DNA of 64,000 nucleotides from the NCBI GenBank assembly GCA_963701675.1, contig OY969623.1, positions 7,936,001 to 8,000,000 of the forward strand, written 5' to 3'. Source of the stretch: G963701675 sp963701675. GTDB lineage: Bacteria; Planctomycetota; Planctomycetia; Gemmatales; Gemmataceae. The notes under the pieces are model-generated. The model worked only from the letters and a program-made list of their open reading frames with translations. It did not search any database and was not told the origin of the DNA. The position numbers were made by a program, and so were the translations under genes. Below, piece after piece: positions 53,783-63,839 of this stretch; position 1 is the stretch's first letter, and each line of letters opens with the position of its first letter.

Positions 53783-56700
53783 ATGCGCACATCGATTGTC
53801 GTTACTATCGCTGCCGTATCCATTCTGGGAATTACGCCGGATGCTACTGCCGCCGACAATCCGTCGGTTTATGCGGTTGGCGTCGCCAAGATTGACATCA
53901 CGCCGACGTACCCCGTCCGGCTCAGCGGCTTCGGCTTTCGTCGTGAAGAATCGGAAGGGGTTACCCAGCGTATCTGGGCCAAGGCACTAGCCATCGACGA
54001 CGGCGAGCCCGCCGTTTTGCTCACCATTGACACATGCGGAATCTCGGCCGAACACCTTCGCGATCTCGCTGAACGGCTTGCCAAAAAGGTGAAACTCAAA
54101 CCGGAACGCCTGGCAGTCACGGTCACGCACACGCACACCGCTCCGATGCTCAAGGGCGTTTTAGCCACGCTCTTCGGAGTGCCGATTCCAAAAGAACATC
54201 AAGAGCGTATCGACCGCTACACGACAGAGCTACTGGACAATCTGGAAAAAGTATCGCTGGCCGCGCTGGCGGATCGAAAGCCGGCGCGGCTGAGTTGGGG
54301 CATCGGCCGCGTCGGTTTTGCGGCGAATCGCCGAACCAACGGTGGACCGGTGGACCACGATCTCCCCGTCCTGGCTGTCCACGACCTGGACGGAAAAGTC
54401 CGTGCGGTTTATGCCAGTTACGCCTGCCATTGCGTAACGCTGTCGCACAACAAGATCGGCGGCGATTGGGCGGGGTTTGCTCAAGAGCGGATCGAAGACG
54501 ACTACCCGGGGGCGATCGCGCTGGTGTCCATTGGTTGCGGTGCGGACTCGAATCCGCATCCGCGTGGCAATGGTGACGATGTCGGTCTGGCTGGAAATCA
54601 AGGAAAGGAAATCGCCGCCGAGGTCAAGCGCGTTCTCGACACGCCGCTCAATGCGGTGAAAGGCAAAGTGTCAGCCGCGGTGAAGCGATTCGATTTGCCG
54701 CTGGCGAAGTTGCCCACTCGCGATGAATGGGAGCGACGAGCGACAAAAACAGACGCCATCGGATACCACGCCCGGGTGCAACTCGAACGCCTCAACCGCG
54801 GCGCATCGCTACGTGAGCGCGTCAATTATTCCGTTCAGTCATGGGCCTTCGGCGACTCGCTGGCCATGATGTTTTTGCCAGGTGAAGTCGTAGTGGACTA
54901 TTCGCTTCGGATGAAAAAGGAACTCGATGGATTGCGCCTCTGGGTCAATGCCTACTCGAACGATGTGCCGTGCTACATTCCGTCCGAACGAATTCTGAAG
55001 GAAGGCGGCTACGAAGGCGGCGGCGCAATGACCTATTACGACCTGCCCGCGCCGCTGGCCCCCGGACTGGAACAGAAAATCGTCACCGCCGTCATCGAAC
55101 AAATCGGAAAGACTTTTGCCTCACCGTTTGATTCCAAGCGGACGGGCGGCTCGATGCCGATGTCGCCGCAACAGTCGCTTGCAGTGATTCGAATTAAGCC
55201 CGACCTAGCGGTGGAGTTGGTCGCATCCGAACCAATGGTAATCGATCCGGTGGCCATCGATTGGGGGCCCGACGGCCGGCTCTGGGTCGCCGAGATGCAC
55301 GACTATCCGGCGGGCGCCGATGGTCAGTTGCAACCGGGTGGCCGTGTCCGCGTCTTGAAGGACACCAACGGTGATGGACGATACGACGAGTCGACGGTGT
55401 TTCTCGATAAGATTCCGTTCCCCACCGGCGTTACTTCGTGGCGAGATGGAGTTCTCGTGTGCGCGGCCCCCGACATTCTCTATGCCGAGGACGGCGACGG
55501 CGATGGACGCGCCGACATAGTCCGTCGGCTCTTTAGTGGATTCGGCACCGAGAACTATCAGGCGCGTGTGAACAGTTTGGAATACGGCCTGGATGGCTGG
55601 GTCTACGGTTCATGCGGTTTGTTCGGTGGAACGATCAAGAGCTTCGCCGGCGGTGAGCCGGTGAAACTCGGCAACCGTGACTTCCGGATCAAACCGGACA
55701 CCGGAGAACTTGAACCCGCAACCGGACGAACGCAACAGGGCAGGGTGCGCGACGACGCGGGTAACTGGTTCGGCTGCGACAATTCCAATCTGTGTTGGCA
55801 TTATCCATTGGACGATCATTACCTCCGACGTAATCCACACGTGGCGCCGCCGAATACGGTCGTGAGCGTACCGGCCGGACCCAACCCCAATCGGCTGTTC
55901 CCCGCACGTTCCGAACTACAACTCTTCAAACTTACCGGACCGCACGGCCAAGCCACGGCGGCGTGTGGCCTGGGTATTTACCGCGACGATTGGCTCGGGC
56001 CGAACTACACCGGGAATGTATTTGTGTGTGAGTCGGTCAATCTGGTTGTTCATCGTCGGATTCTAGAGCCGAGCGGCAGCACCTTCATCGGTCGACGTGC
56101 TAGCGACGAACAAGAGTCGGAGTTCCTCACTTCGACCGACAACTGGTTTCGGCCCGTCCAGGTGCGTACCGGCCCCGACGGCTGTCTGTGGATTGTGGAC
56201 ATGTACCGGTTTGTCATCGAGCATCCACAATGGATTCCACCGAATGAGCGATCGAAACTGGATTTCCGCGCGGGCAGCACGATGGGCCGGATTTATCGCA
56301 TTCGCCCGAAAGATAGAGCCGCGCGCCCCATGCCACGCCTCGACCAACTCGATACTAAGGGACTGGTTGCCGCACTCGATAGTCCCAACGGCTGGCAGCG
56401 CGACATGGCCGGTCAAATGTTGGTTTGGAAGAAAGATACCGCCGCCGCTACAGCGCTCGGGAAATTGGTCCGAGAGGCTGACCGCTCCGAAGCTCGGCTC
56501 CACGCACTCTGCGTGCTGGAAGGCCTCGGGGCGCTCGATTCGACGATCCTTGAACAAGCGCTCGGCGACCGACATCCAAGTGTACGACGGCAAGTGCTGC
56601 GCCTAGCCGAAGGTCGGGTAAATCAATCGAGCGTCATTGGCCCTCGACTCATGGGGATGGTCGACGATTCGGATCCTCACGTGCGACTTCAGTTGGCCAA

Positions 56701-58774
56701 TTCACTCGGTGCGTGGCGTCACCCGCAATCCGGAGCGGCATTGGTGAAGCTCGCACAGAAGCACAAGCCAGATGTGTTTCTCATGGCCGCGGTTCTCAGC
56801 AGCCTGAATCCGGAGAACCTTGCCGAGTTTGCGATCGGAGCGCTGGCACACGACGACGTTGCGACGGTGGTCGCTGCACCAGTCGTCAGCAGCGCCTTCG
56901 GATTTGGCAGCGCGGACACCCAAAGGCGAATCGTCGAGGAAGTGACAAAAGCACGCCGGGGCCGCTTCACGCCGTGGCAGTTCGCCGCCGTTGCCCGTGT
57001 TTTTGATACATGGAAGCACCCGGAGGCCGCGTCCGTGTCGAGAGAAGATGCGATGTCGGTATTTCTGCGCCCGGTTACGGCAGCAGCACGGTCGCTCGCG
57101 ATGAAAGACGATGTCCCGGATTCGGAAAGAATCCCGGCGATTTCCGTTCTTGGTCGTGAGCAGGATAAGCGCCCTGCGGACTTGGAATTGCTCCGCAAAC
57201 TGATTTCGCCGCGTAACCCGCTCACGATTCAAGCGGCGGCCGTCGCGGCACTCGGGCGCATTCCGGACGATGAGGTCGCCGCCGTGCTGACATCCGGATG
57301 GTCCACGTACTCACCCAGCATCAAGGCCCAAGTACTTGACCTTTGTTGCAGCCGCGACCCTTGGCAACGACATCTTTTGACATGCATCGAGAGCAAGCAA
57401 ATCCCGCCGGCCCAGATCGACACCGCTCGGCGTGGGCACTTCCTGGCGCACCAGGATCGACAAGTGCGAAGCCTGGCCGAGAAACTGTTCGGCGCCGCTA
57501 CGAGCGCCGACCGGAAGAAGACGCTTGAGGATTATCACTCTACGCTGACACTGCAAGGGGATAGCGGCCGCGGCAATGCCGTGTTCGAGAGGAGCTGCGC
57601 CAAATGCCATCGCTTTGAAAATGCGGGTCACACCGTAGGGCCTGACCTGGCTACTCTCACGAATAAGTCGCCCGAGTATTTGCTAAGCGAGATCCTCGAT
57701 CCGAGCAAAAACCTGGACAGCCGCTACGTCGAGTATTTCGCCATGACAAAGAACGGACAGACTCTCACGGGTATCCTCGCCGCAGAAACTTCAACCAGTA
57801 TTACGCTTCGGGCAGCCGAAGGCAAAGATCAAGTACTGTTGCGGACCGAAATCGATGAACTGCAAAGCCACGGCAAGTCCCTCATGCCGGATGGACTCGA
57901 GAAGGAGCTATCACGGCAAGATCTTGCCGATGTCATCGCCTTCGCGACCGCAGGACAGCAGAAGGAAGATGCGCCGACACTGGCGCGGAAAATCCTGGAC
58001 GACAGCCAACCGGCCGACGCTCGGCAGGCCATCATCGATAAACAGCACGACCTTGCGCCCGCCCTCATTGCAGCCATGGTTGCCGATATGAAGCCCGGCA
58101 CGCCGGAAGAGTACCGCCGGATCCCGTGGATCTGGCGCGTATCAGTTGCCGCCGGCAAGCGAAACCAAACCGAACAGGTGCGGCGCATCCTCGAAATCTC
58201 AATGCCCAAAGCCGGCGAGCCGCTCCGCGATTGGCAAGCCGTCGTCATCGGTGGTGGCATCATCAATGGAATCAGTTTGCAAAACGTGTGGCCCGGCCAA
58301 CGACTCGCAAAGCTACTGGAGGGACAAAAGGAATTTTCGGAACGCTGGCACAAGACGCTGGCACTAGCCGGAGAAATGGCCGACAACGAGAAAGTTCCGG
58401 TCCCGACTCGATACGACGCACTGCGAATCATTGCTCTTGATTCATGGGAGCGTCGCGGCAAGCAACTCGCGAAATACCTGGAAAAAGGCATGAACGATGA
58501 ACTACAGATGGGCGCCATCAGCGGCCTATCCGACATGGAAGCGCCCCAGGTGGCCGGAGTTCTTCTTAGCGGCATCGGGCATTACTCGGATGGAAATCGA
58601 AAACTCGCTCTTGAAGCTTTGCTGCGGACGGATGAACGAACGTCGGCCCTATTGGATGCCATCGAAAACCGCGCTGTCATGACCGCCTGGCTTGCCGAGG
58701 GCCACAAGAAGGCGCTTCGCGAACACGCCAACGAAAAACTGCGCTCACGCGCTCACAAACTGCTCGGTTCGTGA
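53783..58774 (+). CDS. Giant exported fusion: neutral ceramidase-like, PVC dehydrogenase-like propeller, HEAT repeats, cytochrome c
   Basis: 1,663 aa from ATG 53,783 (GGAGG eight nucleotides upstream), with a signal peptide ending ATAA. In order: a neutral/alkaline ceramidase-like N-terminal domain (about 25-470; SGFGFRREE, VTVTHTHTAPM zinc-type His cluster, SYACHCVTLSHNKIGGDW); a PVC-type membrane-bound dehydrogenase propeller (about 475-870; VELVASEPMVIDPVAIDWGPDGRLWVAEM, WRDGVLVCAAPDILYAEDGDGDGRADI); HEAT-like repeats (about 870-1,230); a haem-binding cytochrome c (CAKCH at 1,272 with VGPDLATL and LMPDGLEKELSRQDLADVIAF); and further helical repeats to the end. Substrate oxidation with the haem as electron acceptor is the usual proposal for the propeller/haem pair. 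Confidence 0.88.
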   Translation: MRTSIVVTIAAVSILGITPDATAADNPSVYAVGVAKIDITPTYPVRLSGFGFRREESEGVTQRIWAKALAIDDGEPAVLLTIDTCGISAEHLRDLAERLAKKVKLKPERLAVTVTHTHTAPMLKGVLATLFGVPIPKEHQERIDRYTTELLDNLEKVSLAALADRKPARLSWGIGRVGFAANRRTNGGPVDHDLPVLAVHDLDGKVRAVYASYACHCVTLSHNKIGGDWAGFAQERIEDDYPGAIALVSIGCGADSNPHPRGNGDDVGLAGNQGKEIAAEVKRVLDTPLNAVKGKVSAAVKRFDLPLAKLPTRDEWERRATKTDAIGYHARVQLERLNRGASLRERVNYSVQSWAFGDSLAMMFLPGEVVVDYSLRMKKELDGLRLWVNAYSNDVPCYIPSERILKEGGYEGGGAMTYYDLPAPLAPGLEQKIVTAVIEQIGKTFASPFDSKRTGGSMPMSPQQSLAVIRIKPDLAVELVASEPMVIDPVAIDWGPDGRLWVAEMHDYPAGADGQLQPGGRVRVLKDTNGDGRYDESTVFLDKIPFPTGVTSWRDGVLVCAAPDILYAEDGDGDGRADIVRRLFSGFGTENYQARVNSLEYGLDGWVYGSCGLFGGTIKSFAGGEPVKLGNRDFRIKPDTGELEPATGRTQQGRVRDDAGNWFGCDNSNLCWHYPLDDHYLRRNPHVAPPNTVVSVPAGPNPNRLFPARSELQLFKLTGPHGQATAACGLGIYRDDWLGPNYTGNVFVCESVNLVVHRRILEPSGSTFIGRRASDEQESEFLTSTDNWFRPVQVRTGPDGCLWIVDMYRFVIEHPQWIPPNERSKLDFRAGSTMGRIYRIRPKDRAARPMPRLDQLDTKGLVAALDSPNGWQRDMAGQMLVWKKDTAAATALGKLVREADRSEARLHALCVLEGLGALDSTILEQALGDRHPSVRRQVLRLAEGRVNQSSVIGPRLMGMVDDSDPHVRLQLANSLGAWRHPQSGAALVKLAQKHKPDVFLMAAVLSSLNPENLAEFAIGALAHDDVATVVAAPVVSSAFGFGSADTQRRIVEEVTKARRGRFTPWQFAAVARVFDTWKHPEAASVSREDAMSVFLRPVTAAARSLAMKDDVPDSERIPAISVLGREQDKRPADLELLRKLISPRNPLTIQAAAVAALGRIPDDEVAAVLTSGWSTYSPSIKAQVLDLCCSRDPWQRHLLTCIESKQIPPAQIDTARRGHFLAHQDRQVRSLAEKLFGAATSADRKKTLEDYHSTLTLQGDSGRGNAVFERSCAKCHRFENAGHTVGPDLATLTNKSPEYLLSEILDPSKNLDSRYVEYFAMTKNGQTLTGILAAETSTSITLRAAEGKDQVLLRTEIDELQSHGKSLMPDGLEKELSRQDLADVIAFATAGQQKEDAPTLARKILDDSQPADARQAIIDKQHDLAPALIAAMVADMKPGTPEEYRRIPWIWRVSVAAGKRNQTEQVRRILEISMPKAGEPLRDWQAVVIGGGIINGISLQNVWPGQRLAKLLEGQKEFSERWHKTLALAGEMADNEKVPVPTRYDALRIIALDSWERRGKQLAKYLEKGMNDELQMGAISGLSDMEAPQVAGVLLSGIGHYSDGNRKLALEALLRTDERTSALLDAIENRAVMTAWLAEGHKKALREHANEKLRSRAHKLLGS

Positions 58775-58790
58775 TTAGGCGGAGAAGTGA

Positions 58791-60587
58791 ATGGCGGATG
58801 GTGTCGACGCGCCCGGTCAAACACAAGAGCGTGAATGGGGCGCGCTCGTGTTCGTGATCGGCGTGTGGGCAATCCTCACCATCGGCCTGTTCGTCGTTGC
58901 CGTTCGCACGGCCAGCCCAATCCCGTGGATTGACGACTGGGACCTGGTCAGACCGCTCACCGGTGATCGGCCGATAGCGCAATGGCTGTGGGAGCCGTAC
59001 ATCAACCACAGCGTGCCGCTTCCTCGCATCCTATTGCTCGGAATATACACGCTCAATCACGGCGATTTTCGCGCCGCCCCGTACGTCAACGTAGCCGTTC
59101 TTTCGGCATTGGCGCTGTTCATGATCTTCGCCACCGGCCGCATCCGTGGCCGGGTCGAATTCAGCGACGCCGTTTTTCCAATCGCACTTTTGAACATCGA
59201 TCGCGAGATCCTGTTCGCGACGCTCGGAGTGAATCTAATTCCTTCCACGGTTTTTTCATGTCTCGTCCTGGTCTTGCTCTTGAAGGCGGATGCGCACCAC
59301 AGTCGCCGCACTCTCATCGTCGGTGGCCTATTGACGTTGGCACTGGCGATGTGCGGTTCCAGCGGGGCGGCACAGGTGCCGCCGCTCGCACTTTGGCTGG
59401 CGTACCTCGGATTTCGCCACTGGCGCAGCGCCGAGCCCGAGGGCCGAACGTCGGCGTTTCTTGCATGGGGAATTGCCATTGCAGTCTTGGTGTATCTCGC
59501 CGCGTCGTTCCCCAAGCTCGAGGACCGGGATCCCGGGCTGAAAGCGGCACTGCGAACCAGCTTGGAGTGTCTGAGTACGGCATTCGGCCCGGCTGCGATG
59601 ACGCTCAACAACAGTTTGTTTGGGCCGCGTCCCTGGCTGGGATTGATTGTGGTGGTTCTTGGAATGGCTACGGCGATTTTACTTGTGGTGGTATTCCTCC
59701 GATTCCCTCATGGACGATCGTGCGCCCTCGGTCTTATCATGTTGCTGGCCGGAATGTACGTGTTTGCATTGGGTGTTGGCTGGGGACGGGCCGATAAAGA
59801 GCCAGGCGCCGGATATGCGACTCGGTACACCGTCTACACGGCGCCGCTCCTTTTCACGATTTACCACGCCTGGCTGAGGTATGGCGGCGCCATTTTGTCG
59901 CGCTTGCTTCCGTTTGGAATGTTCGCAGTCCTCTGCGGGTTGCTGGGACCCAATATGGGTCAATCGTACGATTACGTCAAGGGTCACGTTCAAACTGCGC
60001 ACTCGGTGGAACGCGATCTCTTAGCGGGAGTGCCGCCGAGTCTCCTGGCCGAGCGGTATGCGACGTTCCTGTTGACCGGGGACGGGTTTCGCGATCATCT
60101 AGCCAAGTGCATGCGGCTGTTGCACCAGAGCGGCATGGGGATCTTTCGCTCCCTCAAGGATCCCGACGTGGTCGCGGTCCGAATTCCGATCAAACCCGAA
60201 CGCGTCAAGCAGGTGATTTGGTACGACGGCCTTGCCCAATGCACCGGCGACGATCCCGTGATATTGTTTTCGCTAGAGGCGCCTACTTTCGTATATGCGA
60301 TTCGGGTCCGGGGTCGATACGAGAATGCCGGCGACGATGTGCAGTTTCAGATTTACTGGAAGGACGACCGCCAGGAATTCTCTGACACCGAGCGCAATTT
60401 GTTTACCATCCTCACCGATCTGTCGAAAGAGCAGAACGTGCCGAAAGAGCAGAGCGTGTTGGCCGTCGTTAATACTCGGATCCAAGATTTCCGAATCGAT
60501 CCTGCACATAAGCCCTGTAACTTTCGTATCGATTCCATTGAGGTCATCGTGCCGGAAGGCGAGGCGAGCACGCTGCACCGGGAGTGA
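58791..60587 (+). CDS. Polytopic membrane protein with C-terminal soluble domain, unknown function
   Basis: 598 aa starting 16 bp after the ceramidase-fusion stop, so it is possibly in the same transcript. About ten membrane segments span residues 18-400. A DDWDLVRPLTGDRPIAQWLWEPYINHSVP loop near residue 47 follows the first one, and RPWLGLIVVVLGMATAILLVVVFL lies later. The last 130 residues are soluble and beta-rich (QVIWYDGLAQCTGDDPVILFSLEAPTFVYAIRVRG). The arrangement resembles planctomycete integral glycosyltransferase-like proteins. No catalytic motif can be assigned. Confidence 0.7.
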   Translation: MADGVDAPGQTQEREWGALVFVIGVWAILTIGLFVVAVRTASPIPWIDDWDLVRPLTGDRPIAQWLWEPYINHSVPLPRILLLGIYTLNHGDFRAAPYVNVAVLSALALFMIFATGRIRGRVEFSDAVFPIALLNIDREILFATLGVNLIPSTVFSCLVLVLLLKADAHHSRRTLIVGGLLTLALAMCGSSGAAQVPPLALWLAYLGFRHWRSAEPEGRTSAFLAWGIAIAVLVYLAASFPKLEDRDPGLKAALRTSLECLSTAFGPAAMTLNNSLFGPRPWLGLIVVVLGMATAILLVVVFLRFPHGRSCALGLIMLLAGMYVFALGVGWGRADKEPGAGYATRYTVYTAPLLFTIYHAWLRYGGAILSRLLPFGMFAVLCGLLGPNMGQSYDYVKGHVQTAHSVERDLLAGVPPSLLAERYATFLLTGDGFRDHLAKCMRLLHQSGMGIFRSLKDPDVVAVRIPIKPERVKQVIWYDGLAQCTGDDPVILFSLEAPTFVYAIRVRGRYENAGDDVQFQIYWKDDRQEFSDTERNLFTILTDLSKEQNVPKEQSVLAVVNTRIQDFRIDPAHKPCNFRIDSIEVIVPEGEASTLHRE

Positions 60588-60705
60588 GGAATCGCCGGCC
60601 GTCTTGGCCTGTTAATGGTTGGACGCGCATTGCGGTAGGAAGAGTGGCCCTCGGAATTTCTATAATGTTCCGCAACCGCGAGCGTTGTCACGAGGATTAT
60701 CAGGA

Positions 60706-61524
60706 ATGGTAACACCGGTGCGAATTGGAGCAGTCAACTATCTCAACACGAAACCGCTGATTTATGAACTCGAAACGATTGCCCCCGACGCCGAACTGAT
60801 TCTCGAGGTGCCGAGCCGACTTTCGCAAATGTTGGCGGAGGAACAGTTGGATGTGGCGCTCATTCCCCTCATTGAGTACTTCCGCGCAGGAACTTACTCG
60901 ATTGTTCCCAACATCGCCATCGCATCGCGCGGCCCCGTGATGAGCGTTACGCTCTTTAGCCGCGTGCCCTGGGCCGACATCAAACGCGTGGCACTCGACG
61001 AAGGCTCTCGAACCAGTGCCGCGATGGCGCAGATACTTCTGCGGAAGCGGTACCACGTGCGGCCGGAGGTGATGCCGTTGTCGTTGGACGCCGACCCGGA
61101 AGCGGTTGACGCCGATGCCATATTGCTTATTGGTGACCGTGCCATGCGTGCGTGTTTGCCCGGCTTCACGAACGCCTACGATTTGGGTCAGGAGTGGCAC
61201 GATTGGACCGAGCTTCCGTTCGTGTATGCGGTGTGGGCCGTTCGCTCCGGCGTGGACTTGGGCGACGTGGTCGATGCGCTCGCGGAGGCGAAACGGCGGG
61301 GCTGTGCACGGATCGGTGAAATCGCACAGCGGGAGGCGCCGTTGCTCGGGTTGGACGCCGGCTTCTGTCGCCGCTATCTTCAATCGATCATCCGGTTCGA
61401 CTTAGGACCGCGTGAGGAGGCGGGGCTACGGCGGTTTGCGTCGCTAGCACATGATCTCGGTTTGATTCCCGGAGGAGTGGAGCTTGAGTATCTCGATCTC
61501 GCAAGTCTTGCAAAAGGCCGTTGA
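60706..61524 (+). CDS. mqnA: Chorismate dehydratase (futalosine menaquinone pathway)
   Basis: 272 aa from ATG 60,706. MqnA dehydrates chorismate to 3-enolpyruvylbenzoate, the entry step of the futalosine route to menaquinone. RIGAVNYLNTKPLIYEL at the start, the LDVALIPLIEY segment near 50 and GDRAMRACLPGF near 145 are characteristic of the MqnA/MqnD periplasmic-binding-like fold. It overlaps the start of mqnC by 41 nt, so the two are surely co-transcribed and probably translationally coupled. Other pathway genes (mqnB, mqnD, mqnE) are not in the window. Confidence 0.92.
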   Translation: MVTPVRIGAVNYLNTKPLIYELETIAPDAELILEVPSRLSQMLAEEQLDVALIPLIEYFRAGTYSIVPNIAIASRGPVMSVTLFSRVPWADIKRVALDEGSRTSAAMAQILLRKRYHVRPEVMPLSLDADPEAVDADAILLIGDRAMRACLPGFTNAYDLGQEWHDWTELPFVYAVWAVRSGVDLGDVVDALAEAKRRGCARIGEIAQREAPLLGLDAGFCRRYLQSIIRFDLGPREEAGLRRFASLAHDLGLIPGGVELEYLDLASLAKGR

Positions 61525-62617
61525 CGGCCGGCGCCTAACACCGGAAGAAGGGCTGGCGCTTTTCGACTGCCGAGATTTGAACGCGCTGGGCCGAGCGGCG
61601 GACACCGTGTGCCGAAAGCTGCACCCGGAGCCCTTCCGCACGTATAACATCGACCGCAATATCAACTACACCAACGTTTGCGCCGCCGTCTGCGATTTCT
61701 GCGCGTTTTACCGGAAGACCGGCGACGCGGATGCCTACGTCTTGCCGCGCGAGACCCTGTATCAAAAAATCGAAGAAACGATCGCGCTGGGCGGCGACCA
61801 GATCCTGTTCCAGGGCGGCAACCATCCGTCGCTTAAGCTCGAATGGTACGAAGAACTCCTGGCCGATCTCAAGGCTCGTTATCCGAAACTAAACCTTCAT
61901 GCCTTCAGCGCCGCCGAAATCTGGCATTTTCACAAACTGAACAAACTACCGCTGCGCGAGGTACTAGCGCGTTTGAAAGCAGCCGGCATGGGGAGCCTCC
62001 CCGGCGGCGGCGCCGAAATCCTAGTCGACCGCGTGCGAAAAGCGATGACGGTAAACAAAGTTCTCACCGACGAATGGCTGGAAGTCCATCGTACCTGGCA
62101 CGAACTCGGCGGACGCTCGACGTGCACCATGATGTTCGGCCACATCGAGACTTTGGCCGAGCGTATCGAAACTCTCGAACGACTGCGGCAACTTCAGGAC
62201 GAAACGGGCGGTTTCACGGCCTTCATTTGTTGGACCTTTCAACCGGAAAACACGGCGATGGCCGACGTACCGAAGGTTGGTTCCTACGAGTACCTCAAGA
62301 CGCAAGCCATTGCCCGGCTATACCTCGACAACATTCCCAACATCCAGTCATCGTGGGTCACGCAAGGGCCAAAGATCGGGCAACTCGCTTTGTTCTTCGG
62401 GGCCAACGACATGGGCAGCCTCATGATCGAGGAAAATGTTGTCGCCTCTGCCGGCACGGTCCACTATCTCACGTTGGACCAAATCAAACACGCCATCCGG
62501 GAGGCGGGTTACATACCGCGGCAAAGGAACATTTTCTACGACTACATCGACACCGAACCGACGCCGGCTCCTGCGATCCGTTCTAGAGAGTTGCCGCTGG
62601 CCGTCGCGAAGCGATGA
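61484..62617 (+). CDS. mqnC: Cyclic dehypoxanthinyl futalosine synthase (radical SAM)
   Basis: 377 aa. MqnC closes the ring of dehypoxanthinyl futalosine using a 5'-deoxyadenosyl radical. The cluster motif NVCAAVCDFCAFYR gives Cys66, Cys70 and Cys73 (CxxxCxxC). LFQGGNHPSLKLEWYEELL, SAAEIWHF and GMGSLPGGGAEIL are family hallmarks. It starts with TTG at 61,484 inside mqnA, a start consistent with coupling. An ATP-grasp gene follows 13 bp after the stop. Confidence 0.94.
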   Translation: MSISISQVLQKAVDGRRLTPEEGLALFDCRDLNALGRAADTVCRKLHPEPFRTYNIDRNINYTNVCAAVCDFCAFYRKTGDADAYVLPRETLYQKIEETIALGGDQILFQGGNHPSLKLEWYEELLADLKARYPKLNLHAFSAAEIWHFHKLNKLPLREVLARLKAAGMGSLPGGGAEILVDRVRKAMTVNKVLTDEWLEVHRTWHELGGRSTCTMMFGHIETLAERIETLERLRQLQDETGGFTAFICWTFQPENTAMADVPKVGSYEYLKTQAIARLYLDNIPNIQSSWVTQGPKIGQLALFFGANDMGSLMIEENVVASAGTVHYLTLDQIKHAIREAGYIPRQRNIFYDYIDTEPTPAPAIRSRELPLAVAKR

Positions 62618-62630
62618 ATCGCAAGCAACC

Positions 62631-63674
62631 ATGCAACTCTTCCTCTACGAATACACCTCTTCCGTCACTCAGCCGCATACCACGTCATTACGCGCGGAAG
62701 GGCGGAAGATGTTGGCGGCGATCCACGAGGACTTCGCCCGCGTGCCTGATGTTGAAGTTAGAACGATGTCCGTTGCAGCGGCGGAGGAAGAAGTCGCTTT
62801 CCGGGAGCGGGTTCGCGCGTCCGACTACACGCTGGTCATCGCGCCGGAACTCGATGACATCCTCTTGACGCGCTGCCGTTGGGTGGCGGAAGAGGGCGGA
62901 AGACTAGTGGGGCCGACGCTTGCGGCGATTCGGTTGGCGGCGGACAAACTCGCGCTCGGGGAACACTTGCGTTCTTTCGGCGTTCCGACGCCCGATTGCA
63001 AGCCCGTTAACAGGGAATGCGTAGCGGGTGCCTGGGTCTGCAAGCCGCGATTTGGCGCCGGCTCAACCGCAACCTTTTTGATTCATAGCACCAACGACCT
63101 GCAACAATATGAAGTCCAAGCGCGAGCGGAAGGTTGGTGCGGCGAGTCAATCTTGCAACGTTACGTGCCGGGTAGGGCAGTTAGCGTGGCATTCTTGTGC
63201 GGGCCGCAGCAGCGAGTTCCGCTGCTTCCGTGTGCCCAGAATTTGTCGACGGATGGGCGATTTCGTTACCTCGGCGGATATGCGCCATTAGAGGACGGCT
63301 TCGCTGTCCGAGCGGTGGAGCTTGTCCGCCGTGCGTTGGATGCGGTTCCCGGCTTGTGTGGATATGTGGGTGTCGATCTAGTGTTAGGTGCATCGGAAGG
63401 CGGCAGCCAAGACTGGGTGATCGAGATCAATCCCCGACTAACGACGTCATACGTTGGCCTCCGAAGGTTGGCTCGATCGAATCTGGCGGCGGCATTGGTT
63501 CGCGTGGCGTCGGGAGTCTCGGTCGCGGCAATTGAATGGGGCCCGGGACAGGTGCACTTTTCAGCGAACGGGGCACTGGGTCAAGAAAAAGTGAAAAATG
63601 AGCCGGTGGACCGCGTCACTGAGCGCACGGGAGCGCCGCGCGGAGGTAGCGCGAAGCGTCAGCGAGTGCCTTAG
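62631..63674 (+). CDS. ATP-grasp family ligase
   Basis: 347 aa from ATG 62,631. It has an ATP-grasp fold: GPTLAAIRLAADKLALGEHL near residue 100, the ATP-binding VCKPRFGAGSTATFLI near 130, SILQRYVPGRAVSVAFL near 165, and the metal-binding DWVIEINPRLTTSYVGL near 263 (conserved Glu and Asn). It most resembles the tyramine-glutamate-ligase-like/DUF201 ATP-grasp proteins known from methanofuran and tetrahydromethanopterin C1 gene clusters, which planctomycetes carry. That link is by resemblance only. The Lys/Arg-rich last 40 residues look unconserved. It lies 13 bp after mqnC. Confidence 0.8.
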   Translation: MQLFLYEYTSSVTQPHTTSLRAEGRKMLAAIHEDFARVPDVEVRTMSVAAAEEEVAFRERVRASDYTLVIAPELDDILLTRCRWVAEEGGRLVGPTLAAIRLAADKLALGEHLRSFGVPTPDCKPVNRECVAGAWVCKPRFGAGSTATFLIHSTNDLQQYEVQARAEGWCGESILQRYVPGRAVSVAFLCGPQQRVPLLPCAQNLSTDGRFRYLGGYAPLEDGFAVRAVELVRRALDAVPGLCGYVGVDLVLGASEGGSQDWVIEINPRLTTSYVGLRRLARSNLAAALVRVASGVSVAAIEWGPGQVHFSANGALGQEKVKNEPVDRVTERTGAPRGGSAKRQRVP

Positions 63675-63839
63675 AGAGCAAGACGGCGACCGTTGCCTAT
63701 ACGTCCTTGAGCCAGTGAAAACCGACGTTTTTTTTTTGGAGTTACGGCGATTCATTCGCGCTTTTCTTGGATTTTCCATTTTCGGCATGGCAGTCCGGTA
63801 GTATAGACTGGAGGGCGGGTTGCCCAACTGGAGGACCGT

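Noticed and set aside
63728..63737. Run of ten T after the ATP-grasp gene as an intrinsic terminator.
   Set aside because: I could not find a stable stem directly upstream; kept only as a remark.
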